A DNA stretch of 64,000 nt, from NCBI GenBank assembly GCA_000471045.1, contig KI301992.1, forward strand, positions 2,178,060 through 2,242,059, written 5' to 3'. The notes beneath the pieces are model-generated. The model was given only the letters and a program-made list of their open reading frames with translations. It was not told where the DNA came from and ran no database searches. This DNA comes from an actinobacterium LLX17. Lineage in GTDB: Bacteria; Actinomycetota; Actinomycetes; Propionibacteriales; Nocardioidaceae. Position numbers and translations under genes: made by a program. Positions 17,385 to 25,478 of the stretch are shown here, in pieces (within the stretch, counting starts at the first letter, position 1; every line of letters begins with the position of its first letter).

Positions 17385-18497
17385 ATGGCACGTCGGGACG
17401 CGCTGACGCGGAAGTATCGCGAGGCCGGCAAGCGCCGCCTCGGCGGTCTGCCGTTCCACCGCCGCCATCGGCGTCTGCTCATCTCCCTGGGCACCGCCCT
17501 GGCCCTGGTGCTGGGGGTCCTGGGGGGTTACGCGTACCACCTCAACTCGCAGCTCAACAACTTCGGCCGGGTCGACATCACGTCGGTCAACGACGGCGAG
17601 CCCGATGTCGACGAGGGGCGAGCGCTCAACATCCTGCTGCTCGGTTCCGACGCCGGTGAGGGCAGCGCCGGGGGCTCCTCGGTCGAGCAGGACGCCGTCG
17701 CCGCGAAGTGGCCGTCCGGCAAGTACCGCAGCGACACGCTGATGATCGTGCACATCCCCCAGGACCGCTCGGCCGTGCAGCTGATCTCGATCCCCCGCGA
17801 CACCTACACCGAGATCTACGACGAGGAGGGCGAGGAGCAGGGCAAGCAGAAGATCAACGCGGCCTTCTCCGAGTACGGTCCCGCGGGCGCCGTGGCCACC
17901 GTCCAGAACCTCACCGGCCTGTCGATCGACCACCTGGCGATCATCGACTGGGAGGGCTTCAAGGACCTCACCAGCGCCGTCGGTGGCGTCGAGGTCTTCA
18001 TCCCGGAGTCGTTCTACGACCCGAGCCAGAAGATCCAGTGGGAGGCCGGCGAGCAGACCCTCGAGGGCGAGCGGGCGCTGCAGTACGTGCGCACCCGGTA
18101 CGGCCTGCTCCGCGGTGACTTCGACCGCATCGCCCGTCAGCAGAACTTCCTGCGCAGCGTCATGAACAAGATGCTCTCCCGTGGCACCCTCACCAATCCG
18201 GTGCGGCTGGCCAACACGCTCGAGGCGTTGTCGAACAACATGACCCTCGACACCGGGTGGTCGTCGGGCAGCCTGCGCTCGCTGGCCCTGTCGCTGCGGG
18301 GCGTGAGCAGCGACGACGTCTCGTTCCTGACGGCACCGGTGGCCACCACCGAGGAGCTCGAGGGCGTCGGCGACATCGTGCGGCTCAACGAGGCGCAGAG
18401 CGAGGAGCTGTGGACGGCCGTCACCAACGACTCCGTCGCCGACTACATCGCGAAGTACCCCGAGGAGCAGCTGCCGTCCGAGCGCGAGGTCGGCTAA
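17385..18497 (+). CDS. LytR-CpsA-Psr (LCP) family glycopolymer ligase
   Basis: LCP enzymes attach polyprenol-linked glycopolymers to peptidoglycan, or arabinogalactan in relatives. The 370-residue protein has a short basic cytoplasmic tail, one membrane anchor (31-51) and an extracellular LCP domain. Typical segments are LNILLLGSDA, YRSDTLMIVHIP with the pyrophosphate-binding Arg/Asp, LISIPRDTY, KINAAFSEYG and the ALQYVRTRYGLLRGDFDRIARQQ block. ATG 17385 with GGAGC upstream is preferred over GTG 17370. With the kinase, phosphatase and DUF4012 genes it forms an envelope-polysaccharide neighbourhood. Confidence 0.93.
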   Translation: MARRDALTRKYREAGKRRLGGLPFHRRHRRLLISLGTALALVLGVLGGYAYHLNSQLNNFGRVDITSVNDGEPDVDEGRALNILLLGSDAGEGSAGGSSVEQDAVAAKWPSGKYRSDTLMIVHIPQDRSAVQLISIPRDTYTEIYDEEGEEQGKQKINAAFSEYGPAGAVATVQNLTGLSIDHLAIIDWEGFKDLTSAVGGVEVFIPESFYDPSQKIQWEAGEQTLEGERALQYVRTRYGLLRGDFDRIARQQNFLRSVMNKMLSRGTLTNPVRLANTLEALSNNMTLDTGWSSGSLRSLALSLRGVSSDDVSFLTAPVATTEELEGVGDIVRLNEAQSEELWTAVTNDSVADYIAKYPEEQLPSEREVG

Positions 18498-18581
18498 CCC
18501 GGTCCACGCTGAGTGTCACCGATCGGTCGTGAAATGCCCGGTTCGGCCGCCAGAACGTGCCAGTCAGCGGGGACGGGCGCG

Positions 18582-20372
18582 TCAGCACGCACTGCGGAAG
18601 GTCGTCGCGTTCGGGGTGGTGCCGATGCCGGGGGTGGTCAGCAGCACGCCGTCACCGTCCTGGCCCTCGCGCCCGGTCATCTCGGTCGACACGGTGACCG
18701 CCTGGCCCGGGTCCAGCGTGACCTCCACAAGGGCGACGGTGCGGTTGTCCTCGCGGGCCAGCTGCAACGGCACCTCGTCGCCGTCGACCACGACGCGCTC
18801 CACGATCCCGTCGGTGGGCGAGTAGACCCTGAGGCGCAGGACCATCGTTCCCGGGGGTGCGTAGGGAGCCGTGCCGAGGATCGAGAGCGGCAGCCCGGCG
18901 GGATCGGGCACGGCCGACACGAGCCGCGTGCGCGCGGTGAGGGCGGCCCGATCGTCCTCGCAGCTGGTCGACTCGATCGACGTGGTGGTCTCGAGGTAGT
19001 ACTCGAGCTTCGCCTCGGTGCGGTCGGACAGGAAGACGCCGATCGTCGGCTCCTCACCGTCGTCGCCGAAGAACTCCCCGGCCAGCGAGGAGCCCTCGAT
19101 GCGGTCCTGCACCGACTCGTCGGCCGCCCAGAAGAGCACCCGCCGCTCGGACGCTGCCGAGGCCAGCGAGCGCAGGGTCGTGGACGGATCACCCTGCCCG
19201 GACACGAAGACGTCGAAGATGGCGCGGGCCGCCGACTCGAAGAAGGCGTTCTGCTCGGCGCCGCCCGGGAACGCCGCGTACGCACGGTTCAGCAGCGCGC
19301 CGACGGCGTTCTCGGCGGTGAGCACGATGTCGTCCGCGAGGACGATGGGTCCGGTGCCGACCAGCAGGTAGGACAGCGCGACCGGGTCGATCGCGAGCAC
19401 GCCGTCGACCGAGACGCCCTGGCGGGCGGCGAAGACGGCGCGGGCGATCTCCGCGCTGCGGGGAAAGTGGGGCGACAGCATCGAGTTGCGGAAGTCCTGG
19501 CCCAGGGTCGGCCCGTAGAGGTTGAGCTCCTCGGTGGTCAGCTCGGTAGCCGGTGCCGGGAGCGCTGGCAGGTCGCTGGACGAGCCCTGGCTGTCGATCG
19601 AGATGGCCCCTTGGTCGGCACGGACGACCAGCCAGTTGCCGGGCACGCCGCCGAGTGGGCGGGTCTCGGCGTTGCTCTGCACCGCCACAAGGTACGTGCG
19701 CGGCCCGTCGGCGCCCAGGACCTCCGGCAGCACCTGGGCCGCGCGGTCGGCGGCGTCGAGCACCGTGCCGAGCTCGAGCAGCCGGCGCTGCAGCTCGCTG
19801 GCGGGACCGCTGAGCCGTCCCGTGAGCCGGGACGTGTCGAGCGCCTCCACGTCCTCGACGGCGTCGGCGTAGGCCGCGTTGCTGCGCTGCAGCGCCGGCG
19901 CGAGGTCCTCGATCACCGACAGGTCGATCCGCCCGTCACGGATCGTGAACGCGTCGGCCTCTAGCTGGTCGGAGATCTCGGCGATGGGCGGCAGGGCCTC
20001 CGAGACGGCAGCGTCCAGGGCGCCCGAGACCGTCGTCAGGGCCTCGGCGTTGCGCCCGAGGAGCGGGACCTGACCCGCGACCCACCACAGCGGACCGTCG
20101 CTGGAGTCACGGGCGTCATCGGCCAGCTCGGTCAGCCGCTCGATCGAGCGGTCCGCCAGCTCCTGGTCGCCACTGGCCAGGGCCGCACGCACCACGACGG
20201 CCTGGTCGGACGCCTTCGAGAGCGCGATGGCCGCGTGAACGGCCTGGAAGGCCAGCCAGAGCAGGCACAGGCCCACGACCACGGCTGCGAGCAGCACCCA
20301 CTGCCGGCGCGACATCTCCCGCACCCGCGACAGGTCGATTCGCGGTCGGCGCACGGCATGTCGGGACGTCAC
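18582..20372 (-). CDS. DUF4012 family membrane-anchored protein
   Basis: This 596-residue protein has a basic N-terminus, one membrane span (about 25-47) and a large outside domain of the DUF4012 family. The family is common in actinobacterial and other polysaccharide clusters, with unknown biochemistry. Marks are RTYLVAVQSNAETRPLGGVPG and DFRNSMLSPHFPRSAEIARA, both typical. The start GTG 20372 follows a TAGGGT -10-like element by 6 nt (leaderless). It converges on the LCP gene. A role in extracellular polymer handling is inferred from neighbours. Confidence 0.85.
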   Translation of the reverse strand: MTSRHAVRRPRIDLSRVREMSRRQWVLLAAVVVGLCLLWLAFQAVHAAIALSKASDQAVVVRAALASGDQELADRSIERLTELADDARDSSDGPLWWVAGQVPLLGRNAEALTTVSGALDAAVSEALPPIAEISDQLEADAFTIRDGRIDLSVIEDLAPALQRSNAAYADAVEDVEALDTSRLTGRLSGPASELQRRLLELGTVLDAADRAAQVLPEVLGADGPRTYLVAVQSNAETRPLGGVPGNWLVVRADQGAISIDSQGSSSDLPALPAPATELTTEELNLYGPTLGQDFRNSMLSPHFPRSAEIARAVFAARQGVSVDGVLAIDPVALSYLLVGTGPIVLADDIVLTAENAVGALLNRAYAAFPGGAEQNAFFESAARAIFDVFVSGQGDPSTTLRSLASAASERRVLFWAADESVQDRIEGSSLAGEFFGDDGEEPTIGVFLSDRTEAKLEYYLETTTSIESTSCEDDRAALTARTRLVSAVPDPAGLPLSILGTAPYAPPGTMVLRLRVYSPTDGIVERVVVDGDEVPLQLAREDNRTVALVEVTLDPGQAVTVSTEMTGREGQDGDGVLLTTPGIGTTPNATTFRSAC

Positions 20373-20442
20373 CGGTTCACCCTAGGTCTCCCGGGTGTCG
20401 CAGGGTCAGGTGAACCGCAGGCGTGCTGCGTCGAGGCGGTGG

Positions 20443-21087
20443 TCAGGACGAGCGACGGCGCGCCATCACCGCGGCGGCGACTCCGGCGATGACGAGGGCC
20501 CCACCCAGGACCAGCAGCCACATCGGGGCGCCACCGGTGCCGGGCAGGATGCCGTTGCGATCAGCACCCGCCGCGTCCAGCGGCAGCAGCGTGACCGTGT
20601 TGGTGTTGGTGACGCAGCCAACGCCGCAGGACTGCGAGACGGCGGGGAGCGCGCTGTACGACGCGGGCGTCACGGACGCGACGCCCGAGGCGGACTCGCT
20701 GACCGAGGGGGCAGCAGCGGCCGGGGTGTAGTTGCACACGACGACGTTGGTCTGCGTGGTGACCTGCTCGACGGGCGGGGTGTCGAACGTGACGCTGAAG
20801 GCCGACTCGCCGCCACCGGTCTCGGTCGACGGCGGGATCGGGGCCTCGATGTCGCGGTCGCTCGTGGAGTAGTCGATGCTGACGGTCCAGGAGTCGCAGA
20901 CGCGGTCAGGGACCGTGCGGACGTCGAGCGAGACGGTGTTGCCGCCCACCACGGTGGACTCGCTGATGAAGACCTGTTGGTCGTCGCCGACGTAGCCCGA
21001 CTGGACGTCCGCGGCGACGGGGGCGGCGGACAGACCCACCAGGGCCAGCGACGACAGCGCCGCGAGAGTGCCGAAGATCTTGCGCAT
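20443..21087 (-). CDS. secreted LPxTG cell-wall-anchored protein
   Basis: This is a 214-residue exported protein of unknown function. It has a signal peptide (1 to about 26, ending PVAA), a mature part with two cysteine pairs likely to form disulfides (DRVCDSW/VVVCNY; QSCGVGCV), then the sortase motif LPGTG (181-185), a hydrophobic span and the basic end MARRRSS. ATG 21087 has AGGAG at the right distance. No sortase gene is in the window. The mature domain is not recognised. Confidence 0.82.
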   Translation of the reverse strand: MRKIFGTLAALSSLALVGLSAAPVAADVQSGYVGDDQQVFISESTVVGGNTVSLDVRTVPDRVCDSWTVSIDYSTSDRDIEAPIPPSTETGGGESAFSVTFDTPPVEQVTTQTNVVVCNYTPAAAAPSVSESASGVASVTPASYSALPAVSQSCGVGCVTNTNTVTLLPLDAAGADRNGILPGTGGAPMWLLVLGGALVIAGVAAAVMARRRSS

Positions 21088-21144
21088 GATGCTCCTGGTG
21101 CAAAGTCGGTCCCGGCCGGTGCCGGCGGGTCGAACGTGATGGCC

Positions 21145-21163
21145 GTCCGGACATGGTCCGGAC
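21145..21163. repeat. doubled palindrome GTCCGGAC-ATG-GTCCGGAC
   Basis: Two copies of the 8-bp palindrome GTCCGGAC are separated by ATG, about 60 nt upstream of the LPxTG gene. It may be an operator for a dimeric regulator or just a hairpin. No regulator can be assigned. Confidence 0.35.
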
Positions 21164-21240
21164 GTCGAGACCAACGAGCGAGTGGGGTGGAGGTGACGCC
21201 CCCACGAAGAACTTTCGTCCCGGACTTCTCGGAGACGACG

Positions 21241-21274
21241 CGACCCCCATGTCCGCAGCGGGACATGGGGGTCG
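21241..21274 (-). terminator. hairpin after the sulfur operon
   Basis: A perfect 14-bp stem (CGACCCCCATGTCC and its complement) with a 6-nt loop lies 34 nt beyond the DUF1416 stop. It is the likely end of the DUF4395-sseA-DUF1416 transcript. Confidence 0.75.
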
Positions 21275-21307
21275 TGACGGTGCTTCGATGGAAGCGTCGG
21301 GATGCGG

Positions 21308-21604
21308 TCAGACGGCGACGGCAACCTCGGCGACGCTGCCCGTGGCAGCGGTGACCGGACGGTCGACCGAGGCCGCCCGGGGCGCCAGCGTGCGCAGGGT
21401 CCACTCGCCCGGCGCCGCGAAGAAGCGGAACTGGCCGGTGGCCGAGGTGGGCACCTCGGCCGTGAACTCGCCGGTGCGATCGAGCAGGCGCACGTAGGCG
21501 TTGCCGACCGGCTGCCCGTCACGCGTGACGATGCCCTGGATCACGGCCTGGGAAGCGACGTCGACCCCGTCGAGGCTGGGTCCGCCCTGGATGGCTCCGC
21601 ACAT
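21308..21604 (-). CDS. DUF1416 family protein (SseC-like)
   Basis: This 98-residue protein with a beta-sandwich (transthyretin-like) appearance starts MCGAIQGGPSLDGVD and contains IVTRDGQPVGNAYVRLLD. Mycobacterial SseC is the same family and is also the partner gene of a CysA/SseA-type sulfurtransferase. Its biochemical role in sulfur metabolism is unproven. The ATG is 1 nt after the sseA stop (TGACATG), so expression is coupled. It is the last gene of the sulfur operon. Confidence 0.9.
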   Translation of the reverse strand: MCGAIQGGPSLDGVDVASQAVIQGIVTRDGQPVGNAYVRLLDRTGEFTAEVPTSATGQFRFFAAPGEWTLRTLAPRAASVDRPVTAATGSVAEVAVAV

Positions 21605-21605
21605 G

Positions 21606-22454
21606 TCAGGCCTCCCCGCGCTCGTCGCCGAGGGCGACCGGCACACCGCGCAGCGAGCCGTACTCGCTCCACGAGCCGTCGTAGTTCTTGACGTTCGGGT
21701 AGCCGAGGATCTCGTGCAGGACGAACCAGGTGTGCGAGCTGCGCTCACCGATGCGGCAGTACGCGATGGTGTCCTTGCCCTCGTCGAAGCCGACCTCGGA
21801 GTAGAGCGCCTTGAGGTCCTCGTCGGACTTGAAGGTGCCGTCGTCGTTGGCGGCCTTGCTCCACGGCACGTTGCCCGCGGTCGGGATGTGGCCACCGATC
21901 TGGGCGGCCTCCTGCGGGAGGTGCGCCGGCGCCAGCAGGCGGCCCGCGTACTCGTCGGGGCTGCGGACGTCGATGAGGTTCTTGGCGCCGATGGCATCGA
22001 TGACCTCGTCACGGAACGCACGGATGTCGGTGTTCGGCTCCGAGGCCGTGTACGAGGTGGTCGGACGCTCGGTGGGGGCGTCGGTCAGCTCGCGCGAGTC
22101 GAGCTCCCACTTCTTGCGGCCACCGTCGAGCAGACGCAGGTCGGTGTGGCCGTAGTACTTGAGGTACCAGTACGCGTAGGCGGCGAACCAGTTGTTGTTG
22201 CCGCCGTAGAAGACGACGGTGTCGTCGTTGCCGATGCCCTTCTCGGACAGAAGCTTCTCGAGCTTGTCCTTGCCGATGAAGTCGTGACGGACGCCGTCCT
22301 GCAGGTCCTGGCGCCAGTCGAGCTTCACGGCGCCACGGATGTGGCCCTTGTCGTACGCCGAGGCGTCCTCGTCGACCTCGATGAGGACGACGTTCGGGTC
22401 GTCGAGGTGCTCCTCGACCCAGTCGGCGGTGACGAGCGCGGTGTCGCGGCTCAT
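21606..22454 (-). CDS. sseA: thiosulfate sulfurtransferase (rhodanese)
   Basis: This two-domain rhodanese of 282 residues moves sulfane sulfur from thiosulfate to cyanide or to thiol acceptors. The N-terminal inactive domain ends near 120; the C-terminal catalytic loop is C233 in AYCRIGERSSHTWF, preceded by LIDVRSPDEYAG. It matches the mycobacterial CysA2/SseA type, including the partner DUF1416 gene downstream. The operon appears to be controlled by a Cys-codon leader upstream of DUF4395 (23114-23194). Confidence 0.94.
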   Translation of the reverse strand: MSRDTALVTADWVEEHLDDPNVVLIEVDEDASAYDKGHIRGAVKLDWRQDLQDGVRHDFIGKDKLEKLLSEKGIGNDDTVVFYGGNNNWFAAYAYWYLKYYGHTDLRLLDGGRKKWELDSRELTDAPTERPTTSYTASEPNTDIRAFRDEVIDAIGAKNLIDVRSPDEYAGRLLAPAHLPQEAAQIGGHIPTAGNVPWSKAANDDGTFKSDEDLKALYSEVGFDEGKDTIAYCRIGERSSHTWFVLHEILGYPNVKNYDGSWSEYGSLRGVPVALGDERGEA

Positions 22455-22508
22455 GTTTTCTCCTCTGTGTGGGTGGATGCTGTGTGATGGATGGTCAGGG
22501 CGGGTTGG

Positions 22509-22982
22509 TCAGGCCTGCGAGGGCGCCAGGCGGCGCACCAGCAGGTAGATCTCGCAGCCGAGGCAGAAGCCCACGACGGCGTTGAGCAGGGCGGCGACCA
22601 GCGCGAAGCCGGTGGCCACGAGAGCCACGGTGGTGGCGTCGAGTCCCAGGGCGGCCAGGGCCACCAGGGCGAACACCAGGCCGACGGCCTGGGCGAACTG
22701 CGGGGGACGTGCGTCCTCGAGCGCCTCCGGCGGGGCCAGCCGGGGCCGGACGACCCTCGCGAAGACCTGCCCGTACGGCGAGAACCGCACACCCAGAAGG
22801 GCGCCCACCGCGAAGACCAGGGCCTGCACCGCGAGCAGCACGGTGGCCGCCACGGGGACCGTGGGCACCGTCAGCAGTGCCGCCGTCAGCAGCACGGCCG
22901 TGACGGCTGCGGCGAACCGCAGGCCCCGAGGGTCGACGCTCGCAACGGGCGCGGGCGACACGGCGGTCGAGGTGGTGGACAT
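22509..22982 (-). CDS. DUF4395 family membrane protein
   Basis: This 157-residue membrane protein has about four hydrophobic segments. The C-terminal pair frames the conserved dicysteine GFCLGCE, a possible redox or sulfur-relay site. DUF4395 proteins often neighbour rhodaneses and thioredoxin-like proteins. It is the first structural gene of the sulfur operon, 54 nt before sseA. Its Shine-Dalgarno (GAGGAGCC before ATG) can pair with an upstream GGCTC, which would hide it when the leader is not translated as usual. Confidence 0.87.
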   Translation of the reverse strand: MSTTSTAVSPAPVASVDPRGLRFAAAVTAVLLTAALLTVPTVPVAATVLLAVQALVFAVGALLGVRFSPYGQVFARVVRPRLAPPEALEDARPPQFAQAVGLVFALVALAALGLDATTVALVATGFALVAALLNAVVGFCLGCEIYLLVRRLAPSQA

Positions 22983-22985
22983 GGA

Positions 22986-23004
22986 GGCTCCTCGCGTCCG
23001 AGCC
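22986..23004 (-). promoter_or_regulatory. possible Shine-Dalgarno-sequestering hairpin
   Basis: GAGCC in the ribosome binding site of the DUF4395 gene is complementary to GGCTC 9 nt away. The 5-bp stem is short but placed to mask translation initiation, as expected for a leader-peptide attenuator. Confidence 0.35.
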
Positions 23005-23061
23005 GGAGGGCGGGGACGCAGATCTGGGCACGGCTGATCTCGATTGGGCAGGCAGATCCCG

Positions 23062-23077
23062 GCGGCCGGCAGGCCGC
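23062..23077 (-). promoter_or_regulatory. hairpin between Cys leader peptide and DUF4395
   Basis: GCGGCC-TGCC-GGCCGC is a perfect 6-bp all-GC stem 36 nt after the leader peptide stop. It could be part of the terminator or anti-terminator fold of the attenuator. Confidence 0.4.
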
Positions 23078-23113
23078 GGGCGAGGACGACGAGCGACAGG
23101 GGTCAGCAGGTCG

Positions 23114-23194
23114 TCAGCAGGCGCGACACAGCGCGGAACGCGTGCGGCAGTTGTCCACTGCCCGGCGACGCGTGAGGTGCGTGTGTCCGATCAT
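23114..23194 (-). CDS. cysteine-responsive leader peptide (26 aa)
   Basis: This short ORF starts MIGHTHLTRRRAVDNC and has cysteines at positions 16, 23 and 26, with Cys as the last sense codon. The LT(R)RR-V-D-C-R...LCR pattern matches putative leader peptides found upstream of sulfur-assimilation genes across actinobacteria. The ATG lies 6 nt after a TACATT -10-like element (23204-23209), so the transcript is probably leaderless and translated at once. It precedes DUF4395-sseA-DUF1416 by 131 nt. Ribosome stalling at Cys codons when Cys-tRNA is scarce would switch the operon on (established for polycysteine sORFs in mycobacteria; inference here). Confidence 0.75.
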   Translation of the reverse strand: MIGHTHLTRRRAVDNCRTRSALCRAC

Positions 23195-23246
23195 GTGACC
23201 AATGTAGGGGAGTCGCCGGAGCCGGTCTCCCTCGCGTCCCACATGT

Positions 23247-23281
23247 CGGACCCGCGTCTCACTCCCCGAGACGCGGGTCCG
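23247..23281 (-). terminator. hairpin after the sugar operon
   Basis: A perfect 14-bp stem with a 7-nt loop lies 30 nt beyond the stop of the last sugar-operon gene. It insulates that operon from the Cys-leader promoter just beyond. Confidence 0.8.
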
Positions 23282-23310
23282 GCCCGAGAACCCTTGCCCT
23301 CCCCGGCCCG

Positions 23311-24330
23311 TCAGCCCTCCGACTGCTTGCTGAAAGCTGCGTCGAATCCGACAGTCGGCGGCTCGAAGTCCAGGGGATGCAGTCGCGCCAGGGCCTCGGG
23401 TGCCCCCTCGAGCCGGTCCATGCCGGCGTCCTCCCACTCGATCGAGATGGGGCCGTCGTAGCCGATGCGACGCAGCGTCCGGAAGCAGTCCTCCCACGGC
23501 ACGTCGCCGTGCCCGGCCGACACGAAGTCCCAGCCCCGGTGCGGGTCGCCCCACGGCAGGTGCGACGAGAGGATGCCGTTGCGGCCGCCACCCATCCGCA
23601 TGCGGGTGTCCTTGCAGTCGACGTGGTAGATCCGGTCGGCGAAGTCGGAGATGAACGCCACGGGATCGATGCCCTGCCACAGCATGTGGCTCGGGTCCCA
23701 GTTGAGCCCGAAGGCCTCGCGGTGCCCCACGGCGTCGAGCGCCTTCGCGGTGGTCCAGTAGTCGTAGGCGATCTCGGACGGGTGCACCTCGAGCGCGAAG
23801 CGCACGCCGCACTCGTCGAAGACGTCGAGGATCGGGTTCCAGCGGTCCGCGAAGTCGGTGAACCCCGCCTCGATGCGCTCGGCCGAGACCGGCGGGAACA
23901 TCGCCACGTACGGCCAGATCGACGAGCCGGTGAACCCGACGACCGTCGAGACGCCGAGGCGCTTCGCGAGGCGGGCCGTGTTCTTGAGCTCCTCGGCGGC
24001 CCGCTGGCGCACTCCCTCGGGCTCCCCGTCGCCCCACACGCGGTCGCGGACGATCGCGCGGTGGCGTTCGTCGATCGGGTCGTCGCAGACGGCCTGCCCG
24101 GTCAGGTGGTTCGAGATGGCCCAGAGGCCGAGCCCGTGACGCTCGAGGATCGCGAGGCGCTCGGCGATGTAGTCGTCGTCGTCCCAGCGCCAGGCGTCGA
24201 GGTGCTCACCCGAGACGGCGATCTCGAGGCCGTCGTAGCCCCAGCCCGCGGCGAGCCGCGCGACCTCCTCCAGGTCGAGGTCGATCCACTGGCCCGTGAA
24301 CAGGGTGAAGGGACGCTTGCGCTCGCTCAT
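23311..24330 (-). CDS. sugar phosphate isomerase/epimerase (TIM barrel)
   Basis: This is a 339-residue AP-endonuclease-2-like TIM barrel of the IolE/IolI class. Metal-ligand candidates are the Glu and His in [14 protein letters not shown], the Asp-x-x-His in NWDPSHMLW, the His in IYHVDCKD and the Glu in ISIEWED. The exact substrate is unknown. It is the last gene of a seven-gene operon and overlaps the dehydrogenase gene by ATGA. It probably isomerises or dehydrates the keto-intermediate formed by the Idh/MocA enzyme. Confidence 0.88.
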   Translation of the reverse strand: MSERKRPFTLFTGQWIDLDLEEVARLAAGWGYDGLEIAVSGEHLDAWRWDDDDYIAERLAILERHGLGLWAISNHLTGQAVCDDPIDERHRAIVRDRVWGDGEPEGVRQRAAEELKNTARLAKRLGVSTVVGFTGSSIWPYVAMFPPVSAERIEAGFTDFADRWNPILDVFDECGVRFALEVHPSEIAYDYWTTAKALDAVGHREAFGLNWDPSHMLWQGIDPVAFISDFADRIYHVDCKDTRMRMGGGRNGILSSHLPWGDPHRGWDFVSAGHGDVPWEDCFRTLRRIGYDGPISIEWEDAGMDRLEGAPEALARLHPLDFEPPTVGFDAAFSKQSEG

Positions 24331-25478
24331 CGGGTGGCCTCCGGCTGGATCTCGACGGACGACTGTGCCGCGCTGGACTCGACGGCCGCCAGGACGCGCT
24401 GCACGGCGAGCCCGTCCTCGAACGACGGTACGGGGTCGTCACCCTCGCTGACGGCGCGCAGGAAGTCGGCGGCCTGGTGGGTGAAGGTGTGGTCCCAGCC
24501 CAGCACGTGGCCCGGCGGCCACCAGCCGTCGAGGTAGGGCTGGTGGGGCTCGGTGACGAGCAGCTTGGTGGGGAACTCCGCGCCGTCGAGGCAGGCCCAG
24601 AGCTCGTTGAGCGACTCGAGGTCGAAGCGCAGCGACCCTCGGCTGCCGTAGACCTCGATCTGCAGGGCGTTCTTGCGGCCGGAGGCCATCCGGCTGACCT
24701 CCAGGCTCACGACGGCTCCCCCACTGGTGCGCAAGGTGGCCCAGGCGGCGTCGTCGACGGTCACCTCCTCGGGCCCACGCTCGCCCGGACGGCGCGGGAC
24801 GAACGTCTCGATCCGACCGCTGACGGTCTCGATCTCCTGACCCAGGAGGTACCGCACCTGGTCGACCGCGTGGGAGCCGAGGTCGCCCAGGACCCCGGAC
24901 CCCGCGGACTCCCGGCGCAGGCGCCACGACATCGGCGCGCGCTCGTCGACCAACCAGTCCTGCAGGTAGCTGACGCGCAGCTGGCGCACCGTGCCGATGC
25001 GGCCCTCGGCCACGTATTGGCGAGCCAGGGCCAGGGCGGGAACTCGCCGGTAGTTGAAGCCGACCATCGACCGCACACCGCGACCGCGCGCCGCACGCGC
25101 GGCCTCGACCATCTTCTCGGCCTCCACCAGCGTGTTGGCGAGCGGCTTCTCGACGATGACGTGCTTGCCGGCCTCGAGCGCCGCGACGGCGATCTCGGCA
25201 TGCAGGTGACCGGGCACGCACACGTCGACGACGTCGACGTCGTCGCGCTCGAGCACCGAGCGCCAGTCGGTGGAGCTCTCGGACCAGCCGAGCCGATGGG
25301 CGGCGCGGCCGACCTCGATGGCGTCGCGGCCGACGAGCACCTGCTGGCGGATCGACGGCAGGTCGGGCCGGAAGGCACCTACGGTGCGCCAGGCGTCGGA
25401 GTGGGCCCGGCCCATGAAGGCGTAGCCGATGACGGCGACGCCCAGCGAGCCTGAGGGACCGGTCGGTTCGGGGGTCAC
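24327..25478 (-). CDS. Gfo/Idh/MocA family oxidoreductase
   Basis: This NAD(P)-dependent dehydrogenase of 383 residues, related to inositol 2-dehydrogenase, oxidises a sugar or polyol hydroxyl. The Rossmann start is [18 protein letters not shown], the EKPLANT motif (Lys catalytic region) follows near 100, and a DLGSHAVDQ motif near 190 supplies the typical HxxD-type site. The GTG at 25478 overlaps the upstream stop (GTGA) and has AGGAG. With two TIM-barrel isomerases it points to catabolism of a cyclitol or rare sugar imported by the ABC system of the same operon. Confidence 0.92.
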   Translation of the reverse strand: MTPEPTGPSGSLGVAVIGYAFMGRAHSDAWRTVGAFRPDLPSIRQQVLVGRDAIEVGRAAHRLGWSESSTDWRSVLERDDVDVVDVCVPGHLHAEIAVAALEAGKHVIVEKPLANTLVEAEKMVEAARAARGRGVRSMVGFNYRRVPALALARQYVAEGRIGTVRQLRVSYLQDWLVDERAPMSWRLRRESAGSGVLGDLGSHAVDQVRYLLGQEIETVSGRIETFVPRRPGERGPEEVTVDDAAWATLRTSGGAVVSLEVSRMASGRKNALQIEVYGSRGSLRFDLESLNELWACLDGAEFPTKLLVTEPHQPYLDGWWPPGHVLGWDHTFTHQAADFLRAVSEGDDPVPSFEDGLAVQRVLAAVESSAAQSSVEIQPEATR

